Part shown: positions 25,475 through 34,994 of the stretch, piece by piece | Position numbering within the stretch: the first letter of the stretch is position 1 | How the letters are laid out: every line of letters begins with the position of its first letter | Assembly: GCA_964604365.1 (NCBI GenBank) | Contig: CAZRYS010000014.1 | Coordinates: 73,513-137,512, forward strand | Source of the DNA: Agriterribacter sp964604365 | Lineage (GTDB): Bacteria; Bacteroidota; Bacteroidia; Chitinophagales; Chitinophagaceae | Direction of reading: 5' to 3' | DNA length: 64,000 nt | Made by a program: the position numbers and the translations under genes | The notes under the pieces: model-generated | Told to the model about the DNA's origin: nothing | Seen by the model: only the letters and a program-made list of their open reading frames with translations | Databases searched by the model: none

Positions 25475-27925
25475 TTAGCCTAAAGCTATATCCAGCACCT
25501 GCTGCATAGTTTTTACGTAATGAAATTTAATGCCCCGGATAAAATCAGAGTTGATCTCCTGCACATCTTTTTCATTTTGCCAGCACAATACTACTTCCCG
25601 CATACCCGCTCTCTTTGCCGCCAATATTTTTTCTTTAATCCCGCCTACCGGCAGCACCTGCCCCCGAAGTGTAATCTCGCCGGTCATTGCCAGAAAAGGT
25701 TTCACCTTTTTACCGATGAGTGCAGACGCAATTGCTGTCATCATGGTAATGCCGGCACTGGGTCCGTCTTTAGGTACAGCCCCTTCAGGCACATGCACGT
25801 GGATATTTTTCTTTTGGAATACGTCAGGATTGATATCATACTTTTTGGCGTTCGCCTGCAGATAAGTTAACGCAGTACTGGCACTTTCTTTCATCACATT
25901 CCCGAGGTTCCCCGTCAAGCGCAACTCGCCCTTACCGTCACTAACAGAAGTTTCGATAAACAGGATATCACCGCCAACATAGGTCCAGGCAAGTCCAACC
26001 GCTACCCCCGGCATATTGGCTATTTTGTACAACTCATTGCTATACCTGGGTTTTCCCAATATTTTTTCGATATCCTTAAGCGTTAAGGATGTTTTCACTT
26101 TATTCTTTAGCGCATATTCTTTGGCCAGGGCCCGCATAATAGAAGCCAGTTGCCTGTCCAACTCACGCACACCACTTTCACGGGTATAGTCTTCAATTAC
26201 CTTTTGCAGAAGTTTATCATTGATCTTAAAGTTCAGGGCCTTTAAACCATGCATTTCCTTTTGTTTCGGAATCAGGTGTTTTTTGGCTATTTGTACTTTT
26301 TCCTCCACTGCATATCCGTTCAGATCAATTATTTCAAGTCGATCTCTTAATGCAGGCTGGATATTCAGTATGTCATTTGCGGTTGCAATAAACAACACCT
26401 TGCTGAGGTCGTATTCCAGTTCAAGATAATTGTCGTAAAAAGTATGATTTTGTTCCGGATCCAACACCTCCAGCAAGGCACTGGAAGGGTCGCCTCTGAA
26501 ATCGTTGCCTACTTTATCTATTTCATCCAAAATGATAACCGGGTTGGAAGATTTTACCTTTCTGATCGATTGCAAAATACGACCAGGCATCGCACCAATA
26601 TAAGTCTTGCGGTGCCCGCGGATTTCGCTTTCATCGTGCACTCCACCCAAACTAAGCCTTACGTATTTACGCCCCAGTGCAGACGCAATACTTCTTCCCA
26701 GTGAAGTTTTACCAATACCCGGAGGACCAACAAAACAAAGGATAGGACTTTTCATGTCTCCCTTCAGCTTCAGCACAGCCAGGTATTCTAAAAGGCGCTC
26801 CTTTATTTTGTTCATGCCGTAATGATCCTTGTCCAATATCTTTTTAGCCTTTGGCAGGTCGTAGGAGTCGTCAGTGCCTTCTTTCCAGGGAAGTTCCAGC
26901 ATCAGATCCAGGTGATTGAACACCACTGAATAATCCGGTGTAGACGGATGCATTCTTTCCAGCTTTTCTATGCCTTTTAAAAACATTTCCTTTGCCGGTT
27001 CCGGCCACTTTTTGTCCTCAGACTTTTTCAGCATCTCTCTTATCTGGCGTTCGTTATTATCGCCACCCAGTTCTTCTTTGATGCTTTTAAGCTGTTGTTG
27101 CAAAAAGTACTCCTTCTGCTGCTTATCAAGTTCAGTTTTAGTTTTGTTGGTCAACTGATTTTTGAGCTCCGCAAACTGCAATTCCCTGTTCAGGATATGC
27201 ATCAGTTTTTCAGCCCGTTGCTTGATATCGTTAATTTCCAGCAGCTCTTGCTTCTCTTTTAATTCGCTGCTGATATTACTGCTTACAAAATGAATAAGGA
27301 AAGACGGATTCTCTATGTTTTTCAGAATAACCGAAGCCTCCGAAGGCATATTAGGAGACAGCACGATTATTTGTCCGGCCAGGTCCTTAATAGAACTCGC
27401 CGTAGCCGCAAAATGCTGATCTTTTTCCATATCCACTTTATCTTCTTCCAACACGGTAATATTGGCTTTGAAGTAGGGATCCTGGCTGGTAATTTTATTT
27501 ACCAGGAATCGCTTACGCCCCTGGATAATGATAGTAGTGCCGCCATCCGGCATCTTTATCAACTTTACTATTTTAGCAACCGTACCAATTTTTTCAATAT
27601 CAGAAGCCTGCGGCTCTTCTACCTCCCCATCTTTCTGGGCTACCACACCAATTAATTTATCCAGCTTATAGGCGTCGTTCACTGCTTTAATTGAGCGATC
27701 TCTGCCAACTGTAATGGGAAGTACTACTCCCGGAAACAATACTGTATTTCTTAAAGGTAAAAGGGGCAGTTCGTCTGGAATCGTTATTTCTTCCTTGCCC
27801 TCCATATCGTCTTCGTTCAATGGTATAATAGGCATAAACTCCATCTCGTCTTCGGGTCGCAGATCTATAAATCTTTTTTTCATCCGTTTTTTTTTGGTCC
27901 TGTGGCTATTTTTCTTTTGCGCCAA
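25475..27925 (-). CDS. lon: ATP-dependent protease La (Lon)
   Basis: Cytoplasmic AAA+ protease of 816 residues that degrades misfolded and regulatory proteins. The N-terminal LAN substrate domain covers about residues 50-250. A coiled-coil linker follows (LQQQLKSIKEELGG), then the ATPase with Walker A GPPGIGKTS and Walker B ILDEIDK. The S16 protease domain has catalytic Ser723 in KDGPSAG and Lys766. A basic N-terminal extension (QKKNSHRTKKKRMKKR) precedes the LAN domain. Length and order are normal for the family. Confidence 0.97.
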   Translation of the reverse strand: MAQKKNSHRTKKKRMKKRFIDLRPEDEMEFMPIIPLNEDDMEGKEEITIPDELPLLPLRNTVLFPGVVLPITVGRDRSIKAVNDAYKLDKLIGVVAQKDGEVEEPQASDIEKIGTVAKIVKLIKMPDGGTTIIIQGRKRFLVNKITSQDPYFKANITVLEEDKVDMEKDQHFAATASSIKDLAGQIIVLSPNMPSEASVILKNIENPSFLIHFVSSNISSELKEKQELLEINDIKQRAEKLMHILNRELQFAELKNQLTNKTKTELDKQQKEYFLQQQLKSIKEELGGDNNERQIREMLKKSEDKKWPEPAKEMFLKGIEKLERMHPSTPDYSVVFNHLDLMLELPWKEGTDDSYDLPKAKKILDKDHYGMNKIKERLLEYLAVLKLKGDMKSPILCFVGPPGIGKTSLGRSIASALGRKYVRLSLGGVHDESEIRGHRKTYIGAMPGRILQSIRKVKSSNPVIILDEIDKVGNDFRGDPSSALLEVLDPEQNHTFYDNYLELEYDLSKVLFIATANDILNIQPALRDRLEIIDLNGYAVEEKVQIAKKHLIPKQKEMHGLKALNFKINDKLLQKVIEDYTRESGVRELDRQLASIMRALAKEYALKNKVKTSLTLKDIEKILGKPRYSNELYKIANMPGVAVGLAWTYVGGDILFIETSVSDGKGELRLTGNLGNVMKESASTALTYLQANAKKYDINPDVFQKKNIHVHVPEGAVPKDGPSAGITMMTAIASALIGKKVKPFLAMTGEITLRGQVLPVGGIKEKILAAKRAGMREVVLCWQNEKDVQEINSDFIRGIKFHYVKTMQQVLDIALG

Positions 27926-28000
27926 TATGACATCTCGATTGATCGAAAGCGCAAATTAAAACTTGAAGCTATTAATGTCAACTATAATGCCATTAAAATA

Positions 28001-28030
28001 TAATATCCGGGCGAAACCACCCGGATATTA
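28001..28030 (-). terminator. Terminator after the barrel gene
   Basis: Perfect 11-bp stem TAATATCCGGG / CCCGGATATTA (28001-28011 / 28020-28030), 8-base loop. It is followed by T-rich sequence on the minus strand and lies just after the stop at 28056. Confidence 0.8.
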
Positions 28031-28055
28031 TCAAAAAACACCTATTTATCAGGCA

Positions 28056-28649
28056 CTACAGCGCAAAACCCACTCCTAACTGAAAGGTTTCGCTTCGCCA
28101 CCTGTCTTGCCTGTCTATGTCATTCAGTTCTGACAAACCTATAGCGTATCTGCCATAAACGCGTAAACGGAAGATGTTGAGTTGTGCACCTCCTACCATA
28201 GAAAAATCACCTTTCCTGAATGCATCACCACCATTTTCTAATAAAGTACGTTGTCTACTCATCAAAACACTAAACTGTGGACCTGCCTGAAAAGTAAGGA
28301 ACGAAACAGGCCGAAAAGACAAAAATAAAGGGACACTCAGATAATTGAGGCTTACATTCTTCAGGTCGCTGCTACTTACTTTGTACATATCCGAAAACAC
28401 AGTTGACGTACGTAAATTACTCTGATTAAATACCACCTCCGGCTGAATTCCCCATTTTTTAGAAAACATAATTTCCGGAGCAACACCAAGATGATAGCCC
28501 AGTCCATATTCGTCTTTAAAAGACTTACCGTCCAGCTTGCTCATATTGGAACCTGCATGAATGGCGAATCGAAAACTTTGAGAAAATGTAGATGAGGGTA
28601 GAAAAAAAATCCCGCAAACAAATGCGCAAGCTAACAAGATACGTTTCAT
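28056..28649 (-). CDS. Outer-membrane beta-barrel protein, PorT family
   Basis: A 197-residue secreted barrel. The signal peptide is residues 1-23 (ending TFSQ). FAIHAGSNMSKLDG and LGYHLGVAPEIMF follow, then QPEVVFNQSNL, LSVPLFLSFRPV, LTFQAGPQFSVLMS, MVGGAQLNIFRLRVYGRYAIGLS and the terminal strand FQLGVGFAL. This matches the PorT/outer-membrane-beta-barrel domain pattern. It forms a single-gene unit with its own terminator. Function is unknown. Confidence 0.87.
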   Translation of the reverse strand: MKRILLACAFVCGIFFLPSSTFSQSFRFAIHAGSNMSKLDGKSFKDEYGLGYHLGVAPEIMFSKKWGIQPEVVFNQSNLRTSTVFSDMYKVSSSDLKNVSLNYLSVPLFLSFRPVSFLTFQAGPQFSVLMSRQRTLLENGGDAFRKGDFSMVGGAQLNIFRLRVYGRYAIGLSELNDIDRQDRWRSETFQLGVGFAL

Positions 28650-28824
28650 GTGTGTAGGTTTAATTGTATTAAAACAACCTAATAACGTGCCAGTAACCCA
28701 ATAGTTTCAGAGTAATATGTTAAGCAAAACTAATAAAAATGTTATTTTGAAAGCGCCATTCGGTATGGAAAGCCTCGCAAAAAAGCCGTACGATTAATTC
28801 ACAACCAATCATATTCAATCGCAA

Positions 28825-30066
28825 TCAAGACTCCAGTTCAAATACGGTTATCTCGGGTAAAATACCAACGCGACCGGGGTAGCCGATAAAACCATAGCCC
28901 CTGTTAACATACAATTTTTGATTAGCCTCTTCGTATAAACCAGCCCACTGTTTGTACACGTATTGAACAGGACTCCATTTGAATCCCGGTACTTCCACTC
29001 CAAACTGCATTCCATGGGTATGGCCGCTCAAGGTCAGGTCAATATCCGAGTATTCCGTACGAATCTGCGCATCCCAGTGGCTTGGATCGTGCGACATCAG
29101 TATTTTGAAAGGATAATTCTCTGTACCCGCATAAGCCTGGTCCAGTTTTCCATATTTCGGAAACCTGGCCTTTGCCCCCCAGTTTTCTACACCTATCAAA
29201 GCAATTTTTTCTCCCTCCCTCTCAAATACCACATGTTCATTCATCAACAGGTTCCAACCCATTTCCCTCTGTATATTTTTTAAACGTTCCAGGTTACTTA
29301 TTTTGTCGCCTGGAGAAGCCCATTGCTTATAGTCGCCATAGTCGTGATTACCCAGCACACTGTATACCCCCAGCGGTGCTTTCAAATTAGCAAAAGCATC
29401 TTTGTATGGTATCAGTTCATCAGTTTGGTTATTCACTATATCGCCCGTAAAAAGTATCAGATCAGCCTTTTGATCCATTATCGTATTAATGCCATGCATT
29501 ACCGCTTTTCTGTTGTTGAAACTACCCGAATGAACGTCAGAAATCTGTACAACTTTCAGTCCTGCAAATGCCTTCGGCAAATTCGGAAATTTGAGCTTTA
29601 TATTTTTGACCTGGTAATTGTACTTATTGGAGAAACCCCAAAGGAAAGTAGACATTAGTCCCCCACCAACCGCTATGCCCAACCAACTCAAAAATACAGA
29701 ACGCGAAATACCACCCTCTGCGGCTCCGCCCTGAGTTTTAGAAAAATAAGCAGATATCCACAAAACGAGCCGTCGCAGATCATCCGCCAACAAAAACAAC
29801 ACGACTACTGCTTTGGAAAGAAATGCACCGATAAAAATAACAGTGGTATAGTTTCGTAAGGACTTTGGCCAGGAATCGAAATCGATAAAAGGAAAAGCCG
29901 CCAGAAACAGCATCGCGGCTATACTAACGGTCCAATAACCACCAAATACTGCCAGCCTTATTTTTGGGGGGAATGAGTGGAATGCCACTTTTATGGCCTG
30001 AAAAACATACAGATCAATCAACAATATTATGATGATCAGTATCCAGGAATCAGTAAATCGCCTCAT
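28825..30066 (-). CDS. Membrane-anchored metallophosphoesterase
   Basis: A 413-residue protein with an N-terminal membrane part (about four helices in residues 5-150) and a calcineurin-like phosphoesterase domain from about 165. The metal-binding motifs are complete: QISDVHSGSF, LFTGDIVNN, LGNHDYGDY, LMSHDPSHWD and LSGHTHGMQFG. This architecture (YaeI/YkuE-like with extra membrane helices) suggests hydrolysis of a lipid-linked or envelope phosphoester. A probable operon follows the FMN reductase gene, with a 36-base gap. Confidence 0.9.
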   Translation of the reverse strand: MRRFTDSWILIIIILLIDLYVFQAIKVAFHSFPPKIRLAVFGGYWTVSIAAMLFLAAFPFIDFDSWPKSLRNYTTVIFIGAFLSKAVVVLFLLADDLRRLVLWISAYFSKTQGGAAEGGISRSVFLSWLGIAVGGGLMSTFLWGFSNKYNYQVKNIKLKFPNLPKAFAGLKVVQISDVHSGSFNNRKAVMHGINTIMDQKADLILFTGDIVNNQTDELIPYKDAFANLKAPLGVYSVLGNHDYGDYKQWASPGDKISNLERLKNIQREMGWNLLMNEHVVFEREGEKIALIGVENWGAKARFPKYGKLDQAYAGTENYPFKILMSHDPSHWDAQIRTEYSDIDLTLSGHTHGMQFGVEVPGFKWSPVQYVYKQWAGLYEEANQKLYVNRGYGFIGYPGRVGILPEITVFELES

Positions 30067-30102
30067 GATATAAACTTAGGTTAGTTTTTTGTAATAAAAA
30101 TC

Positions 30103-30612
30103 TTAAAAATGGATGAAACCATCCAATTGATCATTAATAACATTAATAGTAGACTCGTCTTCTATATTATGGTCTACGGTCAATAATTTATTAACTACAG
30201 AAATCGGCAATTTATTATAAAAAACGTGCATTTTAAGGTAGTGAAGCACCCCGGTAAGATGATCCATACCGCGCAGGTTACCGGCTCTTCCCGTTGATAC
30301 TCCGGTCAGCATAGCCTTTTTACCCCACCATACTTTTTTTATATCTGTGTTATCTAACAAAGACTTTAAAACACCAGGAAAACTGCCATTATATTCAGGT
30401 ACAATAAAAATAAATTTTTGTGTTGCTTCCAGTACTTCTTTCTCCAGGTTTTCAATGCTGGTATTTCTGGTAGCTACATCCAACCCTTCCAGCGATACAA
30501 AGTTTGCATCAATACCTTTGTTTTTTAAAAGCTGCCGGTATAATTTTGCTACCCTGATTGTATTACTGCCTGGCCGATTGGTTCCTGAAATTATAGTATA
30601 TGCATCTGACAT
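30103..30612 (-). CDS. NADPH-dependent FMN reductase family protein
   Basis: A flavodoxin-like oxidoreductase of 169 residues. The FMN phosphate loop SGTNRPGSNTIRVA is residues 9-22, the isoalloxazine-contact segment VPEYNGSFPGVLKSLLD is near residues 75-92, and GVSTGRAGNLRGMDHL follows. It probably reduces quinones, azo or nitro compounds, or free FMN using NAD(P)H. It lies upstream of the metallophosphoesterase on the same strand and is divergent from the UPF0173 hydrolase gene. Confidence 0.9.
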   Translation of the reverse strand: MSDAYTIISGTNRPGSNTIRVAKLYRQLLKNKGIDANFVSLEGLDVATRNTSIENLEKEVLEATQKFIFIVPEYNGSFPGVLKSLLDNTDIKKVWWGKKAMLTGVSTGRAGNLRGMDHLTGVLHYLKMHVFYNKLPISVVNKLLTVDHNIEDESTINVINDQLDGFIHF

Positions 30613-30738
30613 CTCTCAATAACAAAGTGAATTGTTAAACAGTTAATATTTGAAACTGTACATTTGTTTTTTAAATAATATACAAATATAAAGTGCTTCC
30701 TCCAAGCAACAGATAAATTAACACTAATTGTATTACTT

Positions 30739-31419
30739 ATGAAGTTTACATATTACGGACATTCCTGCTTTGCAGTAGAAATTAAGAACAAAAAAATTCT
30801 CTTCGACCCTTTTATTACCTATAATGAATTGGCAAAAAAAATAGATGTAGGCACCATAGAAGCAGATTATATTTTTCTTTCACATGGCCACGAGGATCAT
30901 GTAGCAGATTGCGTAGGTATCGCTTCCCGCACCGGCGCAAAGGTAGTATGTGCTTTCGAAATTCATACCTGGCTTAATAACCAGGGGATAACCAATACGC
31001 ACCCCATGAATACAGGGGGAAAATGGAGTTTTGATTTTGGAATAGTAAAATGTGTTACAGCCCATCATTCCAGTAGTTTGCCTGACGGAAATTATGGGGG
31101 CAACCCAATGGGCTTTGTAATTACCAGCGAAGCAGGCAATTTCTATTATGCCGGCGATACCGCTCTTACCCTGGATATGCAACTAATCCCAAAATACGCC
31201 CGGCTCGATTTTGCCGTATTGCCCATCGGGGACAACTTCACGATGGATGCGGCTGATGCTACCGAAGCCGCTAAATTTGTAGATTGTCAGAAAATTGTCG
31301 GGGTCCATTATGATACTTTCGGGTATATAAAAATCAACCACCAGCAGGCGCAGGAGCTCTTTGCGCAAAAAGGGCTATCACTCGTACTTCTGGCTCCCGG
31401 GGAAACAACGAACTTGTAA
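30739..31419 (+). CDS. UPF0173-family metal-dependent hydrolase
   Basis: A metallo-beta-lactamase-fold hydrolase of 226 residues. The metal motif SHGHEDHVAD carries the HxHxDH ligands (near residues 54-61). Further ligands lie in TAHHSSSLPDG, YAGDTALTLDM and the final GVHYDTF. The short, domain-only form matches the UPF0173 family, whose substrates are not established. It is transcribed alone from a 126-base divergent intergenic region shared with the FMN reductase gene. Confidence 0.92.
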   Translation: MKFTYYGHSCFAVEIKNKKILFDPFITYNELAKKIDVGTIEADYIFLSHGHEDHVADCVGIASRTGAKVVCAFEIHTWLNNQGITNTHPMNTGGKWSFDFGIVKCVTAHHSSSLPDGNYGGNPMGFVITSEAGNFYYAGDTALTLDMQLIPKYARLDFAVLPIGDNFTMDAADATEAAKFVDCQKIVGVHYDTFGYIKINHQQAQELFAQKGLSLVLLAPGETTNL

Positions 31420-31537
31420 TTTGCTACGTAAAATGTTGGATATTAGCACTTCAGGGATAGGGCAGATTTTATATAACAATCCCGCAACCTGCCAAAAACA
31501 TCGTAAAATATAGCGGCGAATCTGAAGAATAATAGGT

Positions 31538-31545
31538 TACATTTG
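31538..31545 (+). promoter_or_regulatory. Bacteroidota -7 element TACATTTG for parA
   Basis: Exact TAnnTTTG, about 65 bases before the parA start. It is the probable start of the parA-parB-DUF5683 transcript. Confidence 0.55.
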
Positions 31546-31607
31546 TAGCTTTGTATGCAAGACCTTGCTCCAACACTGGAGTTAAAATTATAATATATTT
31601 ATACTAC

Positions 31608-32420
31608 ATGGCAAGAACAATTGGAATAGCCAATCAAAAGGGAGGAGTTGGGAAAACCACTACAGCAATTAATCTGGCTGCCAGCTTAGCCGTACTTGAG
31701 AAAAGAACATTGCTGGTAGATGCCGATCCGCAGGCAAATAGCACAACCGGTGTTGGCTTTGATCTGCATAATATTCAAAAGAGCTTGTATGACTGCATGG
31801 TGAATGAAACACCTGCCCGTGACTGCATTTTAAAATCAGAAATTCCGTTCCTGGATGTTATTCCGTCCCATATCGACCTTGTAGGTGCTGAAATAGAAAT
31901 GATCAATTATCCCAACCGGGAAAATGTATTGAAACATATCCTTGAACCGATAGGCACCGAATACGATTTTATTATTATTGATTGTTCCCCGTCTTTGGGC
32001 TTAATTACAGTAAATGCGCTCACAGCATCGGATAGTGTAGTGGTGCCGGTGCAAACAGAGTTTTTTGCACTGGAAGGTCTGGGCAAACTATTAAATACGA
32101 TCAAAATAGTGCAAAGTCGTCTGAACCCTCAGTTAGTAATTGAAGGTATCCTGATGACAATGTATGACGGAAGACTTCGGCTGTGTAATCAGGTAGTGAA
32201 TGAAGTTCGGCTACATTTTGAAGAAATAGTTTTTGATACCATCATCCATCGGAATACAAGATTAAGTGAGGCACCGAGTGTTGGCAAACCAGCCATCCTG
32301 TATGATGCAGAGAGTAAGGGATCAATAAACTACCTGAATCTGGCAAAGGAGATCCTGCAAAGGAACAATATGACGAATATATCCCATGAAGAAAGAATTT
32401 TAACCTTAAACGATGAGTAA
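31608..32420 (+). CDS. parA: Chromosome-partitioning ATPase ParA (Soj)
   Basis: A Walker-type ATPase of 270 residues that works with ParB in segregation of the replication origin. The deviant Walker A is KGGVGKTTTAINLA (residues 10-23), and LLVDADPQAN and FIIIDCSPSLG complete the nucleotide site. The start at 31608 gives the canonical N-terminus ARTIGIANQ; the open frame begins 57 bases earlier. It overlaps parB by 8 bases (ATGAGTAA), a sign of coupled translation. Its position beside parB, DUF5683 and dapB is a known Bacteroidota chromosomal arrangement. Confidence 0.96.
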   Translation: MARTIGIANQKGGVGKTTTAINLAASLAVLEKRTLLVDADPQANSTTGVGFDLHNIQKSLYDCMVNETPARDCILKSEIPFLDVIPSHIDLVGAEIEMINYPNRENVLKHILEPIGTEYDFIIIDCSPSLGLITVNALTASDSVVVPVQTEFFALEGLGKLLNTIKIVQSRLNPQLVIEGILMTMYDGRLRLCNQVVNEVRLHFEEIVFDTIIHRNTRLSEAPSVGKPAILYDAESKGSINYLNLAKEILQRNNMTNISHEERILTLNDE

Positions 32421-33339
32421 TCCTTCCAATAAGAATACCGCAAAAAAAGACGCTCTTGGAAAAGGCATTAGATCGCTGCTGAAGAGTATTGATGCCGACC
32501 TGAAAACAACGACTGGTGATCAATTAAAATCGGGCGTGGTAGAAAAAGCGACTACTACGGTTCGGGTACCGGTAGACCAAATATTCCCTAACCCCAAACA
32601 ACCTCGTTACGACTTTGATGAGCAGGCACTGAATGAACTTGCTGCTTCTATCAAACTACATGATATTATTCAACCGCTCACCGTTGTTAAAACGGGGGAT
32701 CGTCATGTGTTGATTGCAGGGGAACGCCGTTGGCGTGCTGCCAAGATCGCCGGCTTAGTGGACGTACCGGTTTACATTCGTGAAGCGGATGACCAACAAT
32801 TGCTGGAACTGGCATTATTGGAGAATCTGCAGCGGGAAAACCTCAACTCTATTGAAGTAGCACTCAGTTACAAAAGAATGATGGAGGAACTGAGTTATAC
32901 CCAGGAGCAGGTGGCAGAAAGAATGGGCAAAGAAAGAAGTACCGTCACCAACTATATCAGACTACTGAAACTGCCGCCTGATATCCAGGTAGCTGTTCGC
33001 ACCAACACCATCAGTATGGGACATGCCCGCGCTATCGTTAACGTAGACACTGTTGATAAGCAGTTGTTTATTTTTAACGAAATCAAAAACAAAGGACTTT
33101 CTGTTCGCCAAACCGAAGAGTTGGTAAGAAAGCTGTACAAAGAGGCTCCTGTTAAAAAATCGGTAAAAGCAACGCTGGCACCGTCTTTCAAAAAAATTGA
33201 AGATAATTTAGCATCTCATTATGCTACCCGCGTTAAAATGCAGCATAATAAGAAAGGGCACGGTTCTATTTCGATAGAATATTTCTCTATCCAGGAACTG
33301 AATGCTATCCTTGACAAAATGAATGTGTCTGCGGACTAA
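32413..33339 (+). CDS. parB: Chromosome-partitioning protein ParB (Spo0J)
   Basis: CTP-dependent DNA clamp that loads at parS. The 308-residue protein has a basic N-terminus with LGKGIRSLL, the ParB/Srx domain with PNPKQPRYDFD and the CTP-binding GERRWRAAKIAG. The helix-turn-helix YTQEQVAERMGKERSTVTNYIRLLKLP follows, then a C-terminal dimerisation segment. It overlaps parA and is followed after 5 bases by the DUF5683 gene. No parS palindrome was found in this window, so the binding sites lie elsewhere. Confidence 0.96.
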   Translation: MSNPSNKNTAKKDALGKGIRSLLKSIDADLKTTTGDQLKSGVVEKATTTVRVPVDQIFPNPKQPRYDFDEQALNELAASIKLHDIIQPLTVVKTGDRHVLIAGERRWRAAKIAGLVDVPVYIREADDQQLLELALLENLQRENLNSIEVALSYKRMMEELSYTQEQVAERMGKERSTVTNYIRLLKLPPDIQVAVRTNTISMGHARAIVNVDTVDKQLFIFNEIKNKGLSVRQTEELVRKLYKEAPVKKSVKATLAPSFKKIEDNLASHYATRVKMQHNKKGHGSISIEYFSIQELNAILDKMNVSAD

Positions 33340-33344
33340 CCAGT

Positions 33345-34022
33345 ATGTTTTTACGGATTATTCTTATTTCGTTCCTGGTGTTGTTGTTTACAAAAACACA
33401 TGCACAAACCGATACCACAATAGTGGTGACAGACAGCTTAATAAAGGAAGGTCCTGTGCAGGCAAAAAAAGTGGTAGTGGAAATTACTACCGACACAACT
33501 AAAAAGAAATGGAGCCCGGCTAAAACAGCCGCTATTTACTCTGCTGTTCTGCCAGGTGCCGGACAAGCCTATAATCGAAAATATTGGAAAATGCCGCTGG
33601 TATGGGGTGCGCTGGCAATACCCGGTTATTTTTTTGTAGACAATCTCACCGAATTTAGAAGGGCAAGATACGCCTATAACTATCTATTTGACAGGATAAA
33701 CCCACCTGTAAACCTTGCTGATACCTTTGGCGTATATAGCGGCATTCATCCTAACTTTCGCTGGGCAGTTGACAATGAAAATCTGCCAAGAATACAAAAC
33801 TATCGGGACGAAGTAAGAAAAAACGTAGATTATTCCGCACTGTTTTTTATCCTCTTGTGGGGGTTAAATGTAGTAGACGCCGCAGTGGATGGGCATTTGA
33901 AAGATTTCAATGTATCGGACGACCTCAGCATCCAGATCAAACCCGGCAGAATGCCTATAGGGAATACAACCGGCATCGGTATCGTATTCAACATAGGGAA
34001 AAATCATGTCAACCGAAACTAA
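33345..34022 (+). CDS. DUF5683-domain envelope protein
   Basis: A 225-residue exported or membrane-bound protein of unknown function. The signal peptide is residues 1-20 (ending THAQ), followed by a Thr-rich linker. The DUF5683 core begins SPAKTAAIYSAVLPGAGQAYN and continues RKYWKMPLVWGALAIPGYF with a membrane helix. A second helix is near FFILLWGLNVVDAAVDGHL. The gene sits in the conserved parAB-dapB order of Bacteroidota, five bases after parB, so it is cotranscribed. A link to cell division or envelope is only inferred from that context. Confidence 0.88.
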   Translation: MFLRIILISFLVLLFTKTHAQTDTTIVVTDSLIKEGPVQAKKVVVEITTDTTKKKWSPAKTAAIYSAVLPGAGQAYNRKYWKMPLVWGALAIPGYFFVDNLTEFRRARYAYNYLFDRINPPVNLADTFGVYSGIHPNFRWAVDNENLPRIQNYRDEVRKNVDYSALFFILLWGLNVVDAAVDGHLKDFNVSDDLSIQIKPGRMPIGNTTGIGIVFNIGKNHVNRN

Positions 34023-34038
34023 CGCGGTTAGAATTCTG

Positions 34039-34046
34039 TACATTTG
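34039..34046 (+). promoter_or_regulatory. Bacteroidota -7 element TACATTTG for dapB
   Basis: Exact TAnnTTTG in the 49-base gap between the DUF5683 gene and dapB, so dapB may have its own start in addition to read-through. Confidence 0.5.
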
Positions 34047-34071
34047 CGATTCTTTAAAACTTAGTTTCATA

Positions 34072-34788
34072 ATGAACATTGCTTTGATCGGTTACGGAAA
34101 AATGGGAAAAGCTATTGAAGAGATAGCAATTGGCAGGGGACATAAAATAGTACTGAAAGTTTCGATTGACAATACAGAAGATAATACGATCGACAATATC
34201 CGCAAGGCAGATGTAGCAATAGAGTTTACCGGACCGGACAGTGCATTTGAGAATATCAACAGGTGTTTCGAAGCTGGAGTTCCGGTCGTTAGTGGTTCTA
34301 CCGGCTGGGTGGACCGATATGAAGAAGCTGTTTGGAATTGTAAGGAGCAAAATGCTGCCTTATTATATGCCAGTAATTTCAGCATTGGGGTCAACATTTT
34401 TTTCGAGATCAATAAACGCCTGGCACAATTGATGGCTACGCAGAAGGAATATGAGGTATCGATGGAAGAGACGCACCATACCCAAAAACTGGATGCGCCC
34501 AGCGGTACGGCTATTACGCTGGCTGAACAAATTTTAGCAGTTAACCCTTTCAAAAATGAGTGGGTGAACAAACCCTCCGAAAAGAAAAACGACCTTGTTA
34601 TTATCAGCAAAAGAGAGGATCCTGCGCCGGGCACGCATGCCATCAAATATCATTCGGCAGTAGACGATATTGAAATTATTCATACTGCACACAGCCGTAC
34701 CGGCTTTGCCCTTGGCGCGGTGCTGGCAGCCGAATTCCTGGCAGGGAAAAAAGGAATATATAAAATGGCGGATGTATTAAGCTTGTAA
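34072..34788 (+). CDS. dapB: 4-hydroxy-tetrahydrodipicolinate reductase
   Basis: Second step of the diaminopimelate/lysine pathway, reducing the cyclic intermediate with NAD(P)H. It supplies peptidoglycan cross-links. The 238-residue protein starts directly with the Rossmann motif IALIGYGKMGKAI. GSTGW marks the hinge and the substrate/catalytic motif EETHHTQKLDAPSGTAI is intact, with its His-His and Lys residues. ATG 34072 was chosen because the 66 upstream open bases overlap the promoter-like TACATTTG. ywbE follows after two bases. Confidence 0.95.
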   Translation: MNIALIGYGKMGKAIEEIAIGRGHKIVLKVSIDNTEDNTIDNIRKADVAIEFTGPDSAFENINRCFEAGVPVVSGSTGWVDRYEEAVWNCKEQNAALLYASNFSIGVNIFFEINKRLAQLMATQKEYEVSMEETHHTQKLDAPSGTAITLAEQILAVNPFKNEWVNKPSEKKNDLVIISKREDPAPGTHAIKYHSAVDDIEIIHTAHSRTGFALGAVLAAEFLAGKKGIYKMADVLSL

Positions 34789-34790
34789 AT

Positions 34791-34991
34791 ATGGATGGGA
34801 AAACAAGAGCAGACATCAAACCAGGTATGCTGGTAAATATTATTTTGAAGAAAGATCAGCGAACCGGTACGCTCACACAAGGAATTGTAAAAGATTTACT
34901 CACCTCCGCTCCATTCCATCACCGGGGCATAAAAGTCAGGCTGGATGACGGGCAGATAGGCAGAGTAGCGGAAATACTTCCGGAAGAATAA
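34791..34991 (+). CDS. YwbE-family protein
   Basis: A 66-residue protein of the YwbE (DUF2196) family with the full family pattern: TRADIKPGMLVNIILKKDQR, TGTLTQGIVKDLLT, then HHRGIKVRLDDGQIGRV. It is a small beta-rich, KOW-like fold of unknown function. It begins two bases after dapB, so it is part of that transcript, and converges with a tiny minus-strand gene three bases away. Confidence 0.88.
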   Translation: MDGKTRADIKPGMLVNIILKKDQRTGTLTQGIVKDLLTSAPFHHRGIKVRLDDGQIGRVAEILPEE

Positions 34992-34994
34992 CGT